Part shown: positions 17,775-25,381 of the stretch, piece by piece
Layout of the letters: each line of letters opens with the position of its first letter
Position numbering within the stretch: position 1 is the first letter of the stretch
DNA from: Mycobacterium sp. BK086
GTDB lineage: Bacteria > Actinomycetota > Actinomycetes > Mycobacteriales > Mycobacteriaceae
Direction of reading: 5' to 3'
Length of the DNA: 64,000 bases
Assembly: GCA_004362315.1 (NCBI GenBank)
Contig: SNWL01000005.1
Location: 806,001 to 870,000 of the forward strand
The notes under the pieces: generated by a model
The model's input: the letters and a program-made list of their open reading frames with translations, nothing else
What the model was told of the DNA's origin: nothing
The model's database searches: none
Position numbers and translations under genes: made by a program

Positions 17775-18928
17775 TTGACACCTGCCAGCATGCTGCGCGA
17801 CAACAGGATTCGTTGCATCTCGATGCTGCCGGACGAGACCGTCGATGCCTGCGAGTATTTCCAGTGATCCTCGACCTCGTCGAGAAACCACTTCGCCCGC
17901 GGATCGTCGTGTGACACCGCGGCGGCGATGTCCATCAACACCTCGGCGCTGTCCTGATCCAGCTTGGTGACCGCGATCCGGTAGGCGGCGGCGTCGCCGG
18001 GGCGAACCTGCCCGGTGTTCTGGAGTTCCACGATGCGGTAGGCCATCAGCCGCGCACGACGGCAGTGCGTCAACATCCGCACCCACCGGCCACGCAGTTC
18101 GGCAGGCACTTGGTCCCACCGGTCGCCGAGCACCGCAGGCGCCGCCGTCAGCAGCCGCTCACATCGCGCGTAGCGGGCGATCCCGACCCGCTCGAACGAG
18201 GTCACCTCCTGCACGATCGACCAGCCGTCGTCGACGGTGCCGAGCACATCGGCTTCCGTGACCCGCAGATCGTCGAAGAACACCTCGTTGAGGTGATGCG
18301 GGCCCAACATGGCGCGGATCGGCCGTACCTGGATCGCCGGATTGTCCATCGGCACCAGGAAGATCGTCAGGCCCTGTTGTTTCTTCTCACCCTTGGTCGT
18401 CCGGGCCAGCAGGAAACACCACTGCGCCATGGTCGCGTAGGACGTCCAGATCTTCTGGCCACTCACCAGCCAGCCGTCGCCATCACGACGCGCGGCGGTC
18501 CGCAGTGACGCCAGGTCCGAACCGGCCTCCGGTTCGGAGAAGCCCTGGCACCAGATCACTTCGCCATGGGCGATGGGCGGGAGATGTTTGCGCTTCTGCT
18601 CGTCGGTGCCGTGTCGCATGATGATGGGCCCCACCCAGTTGACACCCATGTACTGGGCGCCGCGGGGTTCGTGGTGCGCCCACATCTCCTCGCGCACCAC
18701 GGTCTGCTCCCATACCGAGACGCCACGACCACCGAACTCCTGCGGCCACGCCGGGCAGAGCAACTCGTGCTCGGCCAGTGTCCGGCAGAACTGTTGCGCC
18801 ACTTCCAGATCGGCGGGGTCGTCGGTGAACGCCCCGAGGAAGGCTTCGGGGACATGGTCTTTCACCAGGCCGCGCAGCTGTGAGCGTAGTGCGTCCGCCG
18901 ACTCCCCCATCTCAAAACTTAGGCTCAT
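17771..18928 (-). CDS. Acyl-CoA dehydrogenase, long subunit of pair 2
   Basis: 385 residues. It has WCQGFSEPEAGSDLASLRT, VSGQKIWTSYATMAQWC and the C-terminal tail STVSSGSIEMQRILLSRSML, all typical ACAD positions. The ATG follows GAGGAGGAG in an intercistronic element (18929-18982), giving a strong new ribosome entry point within the operon. It would act with the 305-residue partner immediately downstream. Confidence 0.92.
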   Translation of the reverse strand: MSLSFEMGESADALRSQLRGLVKDHVPEAFLGAFTDDPADLEVAQQFCRTLAEHELLCPAWPQEFGGRGVSVWEQTVVREEMWAHHEPRGAQYMGVNWVGPIIMRHGTDEQKRKHLPPIAHGEVIWCQGFSEPEAGSDLASLRTAARRDGDGWLVSGQKIWTSYATMAQWCFLLARTTKGEKKQQGLTIFLVPMDNPAIQVRPIRAMLGPHHLNEVFFDDLRVTEADVLGTVDDGWSIVQEVTSFERVGIARYARCERLLTAAPAVLGDRWDQVPAELRGRWVRMLTHCRRARLMAYRIVELQNTGQVRPGDAAAYRIAVTKLDQDSAEVLMDIAAAVSHDDPRAKWFLDEVEDHWKYSQASTVSSGSIEMQRILLSRSMLAGVK

Positions 18929-18982
18929 GCGGCGCTCCTCCTCATCGCTCGTGCCTCGCTCTGCATCGTCGCCGCCGCGGGC
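18929..18982 (-). repeat. Intercistronic element with strong ribosome-binding site
   Basis: The 54 bases between the CoA-transferase and the dehydrogenase read, on the minus strand, as a run including GATGCAGAGCGAGGCACGAG and GATGAGGAGGAGCGCCGC just before the ATG. From memory, near-identical strings precede many genes in mycobacterial genomes, so this looks like a copy of a dispersed intergenic element carrying a GAGGAGGAG ribosome site. The repeat status could not be tested within this window, where I saw only one copy. Confidence 0.4.
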
Positions 18983-20140
18983 TCATGCGCTCTCCACCTC
19001 CGCCAGCCCCAACTCCGCCAACACCGCGGCGGTGTCGGCCCCGAGTTCAGGGGTCGGTCCGGCGATGCGTCCCGGCGTGCGCGAGAACCACGTCGGCACT
19101 CCCGGCATCCGGACCGGACCCTGCGGAGTATCGATCGTCTCGAAAAAGCCGACAGCATTGAGCTGTTCGCTGTCGAACAGTGCCTGCGGGGTGTTCAGCG
19201 GTGCCGCCGGGATCTCCAGCTCGACGAACAAGGTCAGCCACTCCTCGGTGGTGCGTTCGGTCATGGTCTGCGCGACCAGTGAGTACACGGTGTCGATCTC
19301 GGCGGCCCGGGCCGCCAAGGTGGCGTAGCGCTCGGTGTTCCAGGCGGGTTGTACCGCGGTGATGAAGCTCGCCCAGTGCCGGTCGTTGTAGATCAGCGCC
19401 GAGATGTAGCCGTCCTTGGTCCGATACGGCTTGCGGTTGGGGGCGACGGTGCGGTGGTACATCGCCGGCCCGAGCGGCGGGGAGAACATCGCGCCGTTGG
19501 CGTGCTCAACGAGCATGAACGAGGCCATCGTCTCGAACATCGCGACCTCGACTTCCTGGCCCTCGCCGGTGCGTTCGCGGTGAAACAGCGCCATCGTCGT
19601 CGCGTAAACCGCGGTCAGCCCGGCGACCTTGTCCGCCACGATCGTCGCGACATAGTTGGCCTCGCCGGTCAATTCGGCCTGCACGGCAGGCAGTCCGCAT
19701 TCGGCCTGGATGGTGTCGTCGTAGGCGGGCCGGTCACGCTCCGGGCCGCGCCGTCCGTAGCCGTAGCAGTTGGTGTACACGATCGACGGGTTGAGGGCAG
19801 CGACCTCGTCGTACCCGAATCCGAGTTTGGTGATCGCCTTCGCACGCATCGAGTGGATGAACACGTCCGCTCCGGCGATCAGCGCGCGCAGTGCGGCCTT
19901 GCCCTCGTCGGAGCGGAGATCCAGGACCACACTGCGCTTTCCGCGGTTGACGTTGACGAACACCCCGCTCAGTCCGGGGGCGGGCCCCACCGAGACATAG
20001 CGGGTGTCATCGCCGGCCGGCGGCTCGACCTTGATGACGTCGGCACCCATGTCGGCCATGATCTGCGTGCAGTAGGGGCCCATCACCATAGCGGTCAGGT
20101 CGATCACGCGGACGCCCGCCAGCGGGCCGGTGCTGGTCAT
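18983..20140 (-). CDS. CaiB/BaiF family CoA-transferase
   Basis: 385 residues. The N-terminus GPLAGVRVIDLTAMVMGPYCTQ and the ADMGADVIKVEPP segment define family III CoA-transferases; the catalytic aspartate is probably in IVADKVAGLTAVYA. These enzymes move CoA between acids, or act as racemases in the AMACR branch. The ATG overlaps the SDR stop by 4 bases (ATGA). In this operon it may activate the acid formed after ring cleavage, or epimerise a 2-methylacyl-CoA as AMACR does for steroid side chains. Confidence 0.9.
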   Translation of the reverse strand: MTSTGPLAGVRVIDLTAMVMGPYCTQIMADMGADVIKVEPPAGDDTRYVSVGPAPGLSGVFVNVNRGKRSVVLDLRSDEGKAALRALIAGADVFIHSMRAKAITKLGFGYDEVAALNPSIVYTNCYGYGRRGPERDRPAYDDTIQAECGLPAVQAELTGEANYVATIVADKVAGLTAVYATTMALFHRERTGEGQEVEVAMFETMASFMLVEHANGAMFSPPLGPAMYHRTVAPNRKPYRTKDGYISALIYNDRHWASFITAVQPAWNTERYATLAARAAEIDTVYSLVAQTMTERTTEEWLTLFVELEIPAAPLNTPQALFDSEQLNAVGFFETIDTPQGPVRMPGVPTWFSRTPGRIAGPTPELGADTAAVLAELGLAEVESA

Positions 20141-21051
20141 TCTGTGCCCTTTGCCATCGAGAAGCTGTGGCCGATATGAGCGCTGTGCCCGTCCGGCACC
20201 ACCGGGAATTCCAGCGGATCGCTGATATCGCGGATCGCGTCGATGCGCTCGCCGATGTCCGCGACGGTCCACGCCGGCTGGTAGACGCCCGCCGATTCCA
20301 CGACGGCGATCCTGGCGACCCGGCCCGCGATCGCGGTGATGATCTCCCCGGTGATGGAGCAGGATTCGTGAGCCAGCCACCCGACGGCCGGCGCGACGAG
20401 CTCGGCACCCATCGGCGGGTAGGCCGAGGTGTCCAGCCCTTCGGCCATCCGGGTCACCGCCGCGGGGACAATGACGTTACAGCGCACCCCGTGCTCGGCA
20501 CCCTCCAGCGCGACGACGTTCGACAGCCCGGTGATCCCCGCCTTGGCGGCCGCGTAGTTGGCCACCGCGTGGTTGCCGTACAGCCCTCCGATGGAGGACG
20601 TCAGGACGATGCGACCGTAGCCGGCGTGGCACATCTCCGGGAATGCCGCCCGCACAACGTGAAACGCCCCACGCAGGTGCACGTCGAGTACCGCGTCGAA
20701 ATCCTCGGTCGTCATCTCGGCCAACGGTGAGCTCCGCACGATCCCGGCGTTGTGGATCAGCACATCGATGCGGCCATAGTGCCGCGTTGCCGCCGCAATG
20801 ATCGCCTGGCCGCCGACCGCGGTGGCCACCGACTCGGTCGAGACAATCGCTTCCCCGCCCGCCGCGGTGATCTCGTCGACCACCTGCTGGGCCGGACCGA
20901 TGTCGTCACCCTCACCGGTCAGGGCCCCGCCGGGGTCGTTGACCACGACCTTGGCGCCGAGGCTGGCGAGCAGCAGCGCGTACTCGCGCCCGAGCCCGCG
21001 GCCGGCGCCGGTGACGACGGCGACGCGATCGTCGAATCGTGCCTGGGCCAT
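20137..21051 (-). CDS. SDR family oxidoreductase, 17-beta-HSD4 / multifunctional-enzyme-like
   Basis: 304 residues. TGAGRGLGREYALLLASLGAKVVVND is very like the SDR domain of peroxisomal multifunctional enzyme 2; the NNAG-equivalent is HNAG and the catalytic Tyr-Lys is NYAAAK. Proteins of this type oxidise 3-hydroxyacyl-CoA or hydroxysteroids with NAD. The ATG directly abuts the TAG stop of the Baeyer-Villiger gene, and its own stop overlaps the CoA-transferase start. Confidence 0.9.
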   Translation of the reverse strand: MAQARFDDRVAVVTGAGRGLGREYALLLASLGAKVVVNDPGGALTGEGDDIGPAQQVVDEITAAGGEAIVSTESVATAVGGQAIIAAATRHYGRIDVLIHNAGIVRSSPLAEMTTEDFDAVLDVHLRGAFHVVRAAFPEMCHAGYGRIVLTSSIGGLYGNHAVANYAAAKAGITGLSNVVALEGAEHGVRCNVIVPAAVTRMAEGLDTSAYPPMGAELVAPAVGWLAHESCSITGEIITAIAGRVARIAVVESAGVYQPAWTVADIGERIDAIRDISDPLEFPVVPDGHSAHIGHSFSMAKGTE

Positions 21052-22902
21052 CTAGTTTCCGAGTTCCAGGCCGTCGAGGTCGCCGTTGGCCCGCCATTCC
21101 GCGATCAGATCGTCGAAGGCGTAGAAGCCGGGCGAGTAGAAATCGCCGAGGAACGACCCGTTGTCTTTGGCCCCGCCTTGCCCTTCGTTGTTGTAATAGC
21201 CGGGCGTACAGGACAGTTCGAATGCCGAGTTGTCCATCCTGAGCTCGCTGATGGTCGCGACCCAGGCATCCTGGCCTCCCTGGCTTGGTTCGACCGTCGT
21301 CGCGCCGCGCTTCTGCGCCTCGGCGATGATGTAGGCGATGTGCTCGGCCTGCTGCTCGAACATCGCGGTGGTGTTAGCCGAGACGCCCCCCTGGATGAAG
21401 CCCATGAAGAACTGGTTGGGGAAGCCCCGGCTCGTCATGCCATGCAGGGTCTTGTAGTCGTCGTGCCAGTGGTCGAACAGCGACACCCCGTCACGGCCAA
21501 CGATGGACTCGATCGCGAACCGGCGGCTGATCTCGGTCGAGATCTCGAAGCCGCTGGCGAAGATCACGCAGTCGACCTCGTATTCGACGCCGTCGGCGAC
21601 GATCCCCTTCTCCGTCAGCCGCTCCACGCCCTTGGTCTCCGACACATCGACCAGCGTGACGTTCGGGCGGTTGAACGTGGCCAGGTAGTGCTCACTGGAT
21701 GTCGGCCGCTTGCACATGAAGCGGTAGTACGGCTTGAGCGCCTCGGCCGTGGCCGGGTCCTCGACGATCTCGGCCACGAGGCGGCGCAGCCGCTCCATGA
21801 TCTTGAAGTCCTCTTCCTCACGGAACGCCATGATCTGCTCGATGCCCACCGACGCGGGATCCGGGCTCGACGCGATCCGGGCGGTCAGATTGCGCCCGAG
21901 CTCGGTCCAGAAGTCGCATACCAGGTCCGGTTCGCCGAACACCACGCCGACGAACGGCGACCAGTTGTGGAAGTTGCGCTTGCGCTCTTCCTGCCAGCCC
22001 GGTTGCAGCGATGCCGCCCACGCCGGGTCGGTGGCCGGGTTTGTCCTGGCGTCGACCGACGACGGCGTGCGCTGGAAGACGAACAGTTCCTTGGCATCTC
22101 GGCCCAGGTGCGGCACCAATTGGATGCCGGTGGCACCGGTACCGACCAGGGCGACCCGTTTGTCGGCCAGCTTGTGCAAGCCACCGTCGGCGTCACCGCC
22201 GGTGTAGTCGTAATCCCAGCGCGCGGAGTGGAACACGTGCCCGGCAAAGTCTTTGATCCCGGGGATGCCGGGCAGCTTGGGCTTGTTGTAGGACCCTTGG
22301 GCCATCACCACGAACCGGGCGCGGATGTCGTCGCCGCGGTCGGTGGTGATCTGCCAGCGTTGCGTCTCGTCCTGCCAGCGCAATTCGCGCACCTGGGTGG
22401 AGAACAGCGCCCCGTCGTACAGCCCGAAGTGTTTCCCGATGTTGCGGCAGTGCTGAAAGATCTCAGCCCCGTCGGCGAACTTCTTCGACGGCATGAATCC
22501 GAGCTCTTCGAGCAGCGGGATGTAGCAGTACGCGTCGTTGTCGCACTGGATTCCGGGGAACCGGTTCCAGTACCAGACCCCGCCGAAGTCGCCGGCCATC
22601 TCGATGACGCGGATGCCCTCGACACCAGCCTTCTTCAGGTACGCGCCGGCCAGAAGTCCGGCGAAACCACCGCCGAGCACCACGACGTCGACGTCCTCGG
22701 CGATCGGATCACGAGGCGTCACAGTCGAGTAGGGATCGACCTCGTAGAAGTCCGCGTACTCGCCCTCGAGCTCCAGGTATTGCGCCGACCCCTCCGGACG
22801 CACCCGCTTCTCGCGCTCGACGCGATACTTCTCCCTGATCGCGTCGATGTCGATGTCCTGTGGGACATCCGTTGGCCCACAGAGATTTTCCGGGGTCACC
22901 AT
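21052..22902 (-). CDS. Type I Baeyer-Villiger monooxygenase (cyclic-ketone monooxygenase-like)
   Basis: 616 residues, with about 70 N-terminal residues before the FAD motif GGGFAGL (77-83). The FAD-region GGVWYWNRFPGIQCD, the fingerprint F219-x-G221-x3-H225-x3-W229 and the NADPH motif GTGATG (254-259) are complete. This length with an N-terminal extension resembles large-ring and steroid Baeyer-Villiger enzymes. It would convert a cyclic ketone to a lactone. It is downstream of the Rieske oxygenase and separated from it by a hairpin element, and its product could be opened by the propeller protein at 25382. Confidence 0.93.
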   Translation of the reverse strand: MVTPENLCGPTDVPQDIDIDAIREKYRVEREKRVRPEGSAQYLELEGEYADFYEVDPYSTVTPRDPIAEDVDVVVLGGGFAGLLAGAYLKKAGVEGIRVIEMAGDFGGVWYWNRFPGIQCDNDAYCYIPLLEELGFMPSKKFADGAEIFQHCRNIGKHFGLYDGALFSTQVRELRWQDETQRWQITTDRGDDIRARFVVMAQGSYNKPKLPGIPGIKDFAGHVFHSARWDYDYTGGDADGGLHKLADKRVALVGTGATGIQLVPHLGRDAKELFVFQRTPSSVDARTNPATDPAWAASLQPGWQEERKRNFHNWSPFVGVVFGEPDLVCDFWTELGRNLTARIASSPDPASVGIEQIMAFREEEDFKIMERLRRLVAEIVEDPATAEALKPYYRFMCKRPTSSEHYLATFNRPNVTLVDVSETKGVERLTEKGIVADGVEYEVDCVIFASGFEISTEISRRFAIESIVGRDGVSLFDHWHDDYKTLHGMTSRGFPNQFFMGFIQGGVSANTTAMFEQQAEHIAYIIAEAQKRGATTVEPSQGGQDAWVATISELRMDNSAFELSCTPGYYNNEGQGGAKDNGSFLGDFYSPGFYAFDDLIAEWRANGDLDGLELGN

Positions 22903-22919
22903 ACGTTCTCCTAACCTGT

Positions 22920-22968
22920 GATTTCGGCGCGGTTTCGTTCGCTCAGCGACGGTTATCGCGCCGAAATC
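22920..22968 (-). repeat. Intercistronic palindromic hairpin element
   Basis: A perfect 12-base inverted repeat, GATTTCGGCGCG and CGCGCCGAAATC, surrounds a 25-base loop that is itself partly self-complementary. It occupies almost the whole gap between the Rieske stop and the Baeyer-Villiger start. There is no T-run, so it is unlikely to be a simple terminator; it may be a mobile palindromic repeat or an RNA-processing or attenuation site inside the operon. Confidence 0.6.
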
Positions 22969-22969
22969 G

Positions 22970-24382
22970 CTAAATTTCGCGGGGTTCCCCGGTGCCCATG
23001 TACTTCGACAACTGGTAGTGCAGATTGACGGTGCTGCGCTCGCGGTACGGGTTGGGTAGCGTGCCCGGGAACCCGGCCGACTTCATTCCCTGCTGCACCG
23101 CGGCCATGTTCGAGAAGTCCTGCGGCAACACCGACCGCCAGTTCGGTGAATCCTTCGGTGTGTAAGCCCATTCCGTCTCCGGCTCTTGGCCTTTCGGGTA
23201 GAGCTCGAACACGGCCACTTCGAAGATGCACTTGTCGGGGTCGTAGCTCGGATCGGGGCGGGCCGAGTAACACAGCGCGCTGGTAAGCCCCTGTCCGATC
23301 TGGAAGTTGGGGAACAGCTGCCAGGCGGTGCCGCTCTGCCCCAGGATGTCGGGCGGGATGACGGGCCAGATCACTCCCCGCGCCTCGTCGTCGCGGCGGG
23401 CCGAAGCCAGCCAGTGCGCCAAGACCTGATCGGCGGGCGTGCCTTCGGGTAGTTCGTCGACCAGGCGCTTGGCGGCGTCCACCAGCGTCTGCGTGGTGGT
23501 CGCGTTGGTCTCCTCCATCGTGTAGACCTGCATCTCTGCCGTGGAGATACGTGGGTCACCGGTGCCGAGCCGGATCTTGGACTTGGTCTCGTCCAAGCCT
23601 TTTGGCGCGTCATAGCCGATGTTGCTGTGCCGGCCCTGCGCTTTGGCCCAGCCCTTGAACTCCCCGAACTTGTTGAACTCCGGGTGCGTGGTGAACACGT
23701 GGTAGGTCTCGTTGAAGGCCTCCATCGCGACCTTCCAGTTGCAGTCGAAGTACAACCACTTGCGCCACTTGTAGCGCATGTTCTCCAGACCGAACGGGTC
23801 GAGAATCTTGGACGCCGGGAAGAGGTAGTCGGCCAGCGGTTCGCAGTCGGGGTCCATGTTGATGAACAACCAGCCGCCCCAGGTGTCGACCTGGACCGGC
23901 GCCAAATGCGTGTTGCGCGCCGACAGCTTGCCCTTCCAGTCATCCTGCTCGCGAATGTGGATGCACGTCCCGTCCAAACCATATGTCCACCCGTGGAATC
24001 CGCAGACGAAGGACTTGCGGGCCCGGCCGATGGCGTTCTTGGCACCGTCCGGGTTGTCGATCAACCTTCGGCCTCGGTGCATGCACACGTTGTGGTGCGC
24101 CGCAAACTCGTCGGGACCCGTTCGCACCACGATGATCGAGTCGTCGAGGATGTCGTACGTCAGGTAACTGCCGATCTCGGGGAGCTCCTCGACGCGGCCG
24201 ATCTGCTGCCATACCTTGCGCCACAATTTGTCTCGTTCGGCTCGGGCGTACTCCGGCGAGGTGTAGGCCTCCACCGGGATCGTCATCGAGTCAGACAGAT
24301 CCTCGGCGATCTGCCCTGTCGAGTCGTCCGGATCCGCTTCTGTGTCGATCGCGGCGTCGAGATCCGATTCGGTATGGGCCAT
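22970..24382 (-). CDS. Rieske (2Fe-2S) oxygenase, alpha subunit, with long cluster loop
   Basis: 470 residues. The Rieske ligands are C100-x-H102 and C127-x2-H130, but 24 residues lie between them rather than the usual 15-17. The catalytic domain carries EAFNETYHVFTTH, the mononuclear iron site. It hydroxylates its substrate using electrons from an unlinked ferredoxin/reductase; none is in this operon. The ATG shares a base with the stop of the preceding SDR (TAATG), so the longer upstream open frame is rejected. It is the second gene of the long operon. Confidence 0.9.
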   Translation of the reverse strand: MAHTESDLDAAIDTEADPDDSTGQIAEDLSDSMTIPVEAYTSPEYARAERDKLWRKVWQQIGRVEELPEIGSYLTYDILDDSIIVVRTGPDEFAAHHNVCMHRGRRLIDNPDGAKNAIGRARKSFVCGFHGWTYGLDGTCIHIREQDDWKGKLSARNTHLAPVQVDTWGGWLFINMDPDCEPLADYLFPASKILDPFGLENMRYKWRKWLYFDCNWKVAMEAFNETYHVFTTHPEFNKFGEFKGWAKAQGRHSNIGYDAPKGLDETKSKIRLGTGDPRISTAEMQVYTMEETNATTTQTLVDAAKRLVDELPEGTPADQVLAHWLASARRDDEARGVIWPVIPPDILGQSGTAWQLFPNFQIGQGLTSALCYSARPDPSYDPDKCIFEVAVFELYPKGQEPETEWAYTPKDSPNWRSVLPQDFSNMAAVQQGMKSAGFPGTLPNPYRERSTVNLHYQLSKYMGTGEPREI

Positions 24383-25227
24383 TAGATCCTCCTGATCGAT
24401 TCGCGAAAGTTCTCGTCTTTCAGGAACAGCGACGTGTTGTCGGAACCCAGGTGGGTCCATTTCAGGTTCAGGCCGCCGTCGACGAGCAGCGTCTGCCCGG
24501 TGATGTAGCTCGACAGGTCGGACAGCAGGAACAGGATCGCGCCTGCCTGTTCTTCGGGTGTGCCCCGCCGGCCCATGGCGATCGCCGTTCGGTCCCGCTC
24601 GGGATCGTCGTCGACATACGTCGCCGACGCCGCGGTCTCGGTGACCCCGGGCGCGACGGCGTTGACCCGGATATCGTCCAGCGCCAGTTCCAGCGCCATG
24701 GTCCTGGTGGCCGCGACGATCGCCGCCTTGGCCGTGCCGTACGCGATGTGGAACGGGGCGGTGTTCATCCCGCTGATCGAGGAGACCGACACGATTGAGC
24801 CCGGCCCGCCCGCCGACCGGATCTCGGCGGCCACCGCCTGGCTCATGAAGAACATCGTCTCGAGGTTCGCCGTGAACAAGTCCCGCCAGTCGGCTCGGCT
24901 GACCCGGGTGGCCGGCATCCACGTCGAGGGCGCGGCACCGCCGGCGATGTTGACCAGGCCGTGCAGACGTCCGTCGGTGCGGCGCACCGCGTCAAGAACG
25001 GTGGCGATCCCGGCGTCGGTGGCGGCGTCGGCGGCGACCGGCACGATCGACAGCCCACTGTCAACCAGTGGCCCGACGTGTTGGTCGAGGTTGTCCCGCG
25101 AGCGGCTGACGGCGATGACAGTGGCCCCGGCGTGTGCCGCCATCTCGGTCACTGTCGTTCCGATGCCTCCGCCGCCGGCTCCCGACACCACCACGATGCG
25201 GCCGTCGAGTCTGAGGAGATCCGCCAT
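24382..25227 (-). CDS. SDR family oxidoreductase (first gene of the long operon)
   Basis: 281 residues. The cofactor motif is SGAGGGGIGTTV; the NNAG position reads NIAGG; the catalytic pair is in AYGTAKAAI; and the C-terminal TGQTLLVDGG is typical. A tail of about 25 residues after the usual end (down to NFRESIRRI) is unusual for the family. It likely interconverts a hydroxyl and a ketone on the substrate ring. The mRNA leader of about 70 bases contains the palindrome TTGTCCGGACAA. Confidence 0.9.
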   Translation of the reverse strand: MADLLRLDGRIVVVSGAGGGGIGTTVTEMAAHAGATVIAVSRSRDNLDQHVGPLVDSGLSIVPVAADAATDAGIATVLDAVRRTDGRLHGLVNIAGGAAPSTWMPATRVSRADWRDLFTANLETMFFMSQAVAAEIRSAGGPGSIVSVSSISGMNTAPFHIAYGTAKAAIVAATRTMALELALDDIRVNAVAPGVTETAASATYVDDDPERDRTAIAMGRRGTPEEQAGAILFLLSDLSSYITGQTLLVDGGLNLKWTHLGSDNTSLFLKDENFRESIRRI

Positions 25228-25248
25228 GACCCACTTTCATTGCCAGTC

Positions 25249-25260
25249 TTGTCCGGACAA
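25249..25260. promoter_or_regulatory. GntR-type operator 1 (TTGTCCGGACAA)
   Basis: Perfect 12-base palindrome between the divergent SDR and propeller genes. GT-N4-AC at its core is the pattern bound by GntR/HutC-type repressors. It lies about 35-45 bases downstream of the predicted minus-strand start, where a bound repressor would block elongation. A near copy lies at 25346. Confidence 0.65.
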
Positions 25261-25301
25261 ATAAATCGCTTCTGCCGACTGGAGAACATGATTCCGCAGC
25301 A

Positions 25302-25307
25302 GTTATA
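25302..25307 (-). promoter_or_regulatory. Extended -10 box (TG-C-TATAAC) for the long minus-strand operon
   Basis: On the minus strand TGCTATAAC forms an extended -10 element, predicting a start near 25295 and a leader of about 68 bases that includes operator 1. No convincing -35 was seen at 17 bases. Confidence 0.4.
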
Positions 25308-25345
25308 GCACCGTCAAGGGGGTCAACCGAGATAAGTCGCGCCTA

Positions 25346-25358
25346 TTGTCTGGACTAA
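25346..25358. promoter_or_regulatory. GntR-type operator 2 (TTGTCTGGACTAA)
   Basis: Near copy of operator 1, with 10 of 12 aligned bases identical and both GTC/GAC half-sites kept. It sits at about -36 to -24 relative to the predicted plus-strand start at 25382, over the -35 region, a standard repressor position. Confidence 0.6.
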
Positions 25359-25368
25359 GTTCGCTTGG

Positions 25369-25374
25369 TACGGT
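25369..25374 (+). promoter_or_regulatory. Leaderless -10 box (TACGGT) for the propeller-GntR operon
   Basis: TACGGT ends 7 bases before the ATG at 25382, and no Shine-Dalgarno sequence is present, which fits a leaderless transcript. Confidence 0.45.
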
Positions 25375-25381
25375 CACGCCG

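Noticed and set aside
20752-22914. 720-residue plus-strand open frame covering the Baeyer-Villiger and SDR genes
   Set aside because: It is antisense to two well-supported enzymes and has no recognisable domain. It comes from GC-rich codon structure.
22953-23273. 106-residue minus-strand frame at the end of the Rieske gene
   Set aside because: Out of frame with the well-supported Rieske gene, and ends in the hairpin element.
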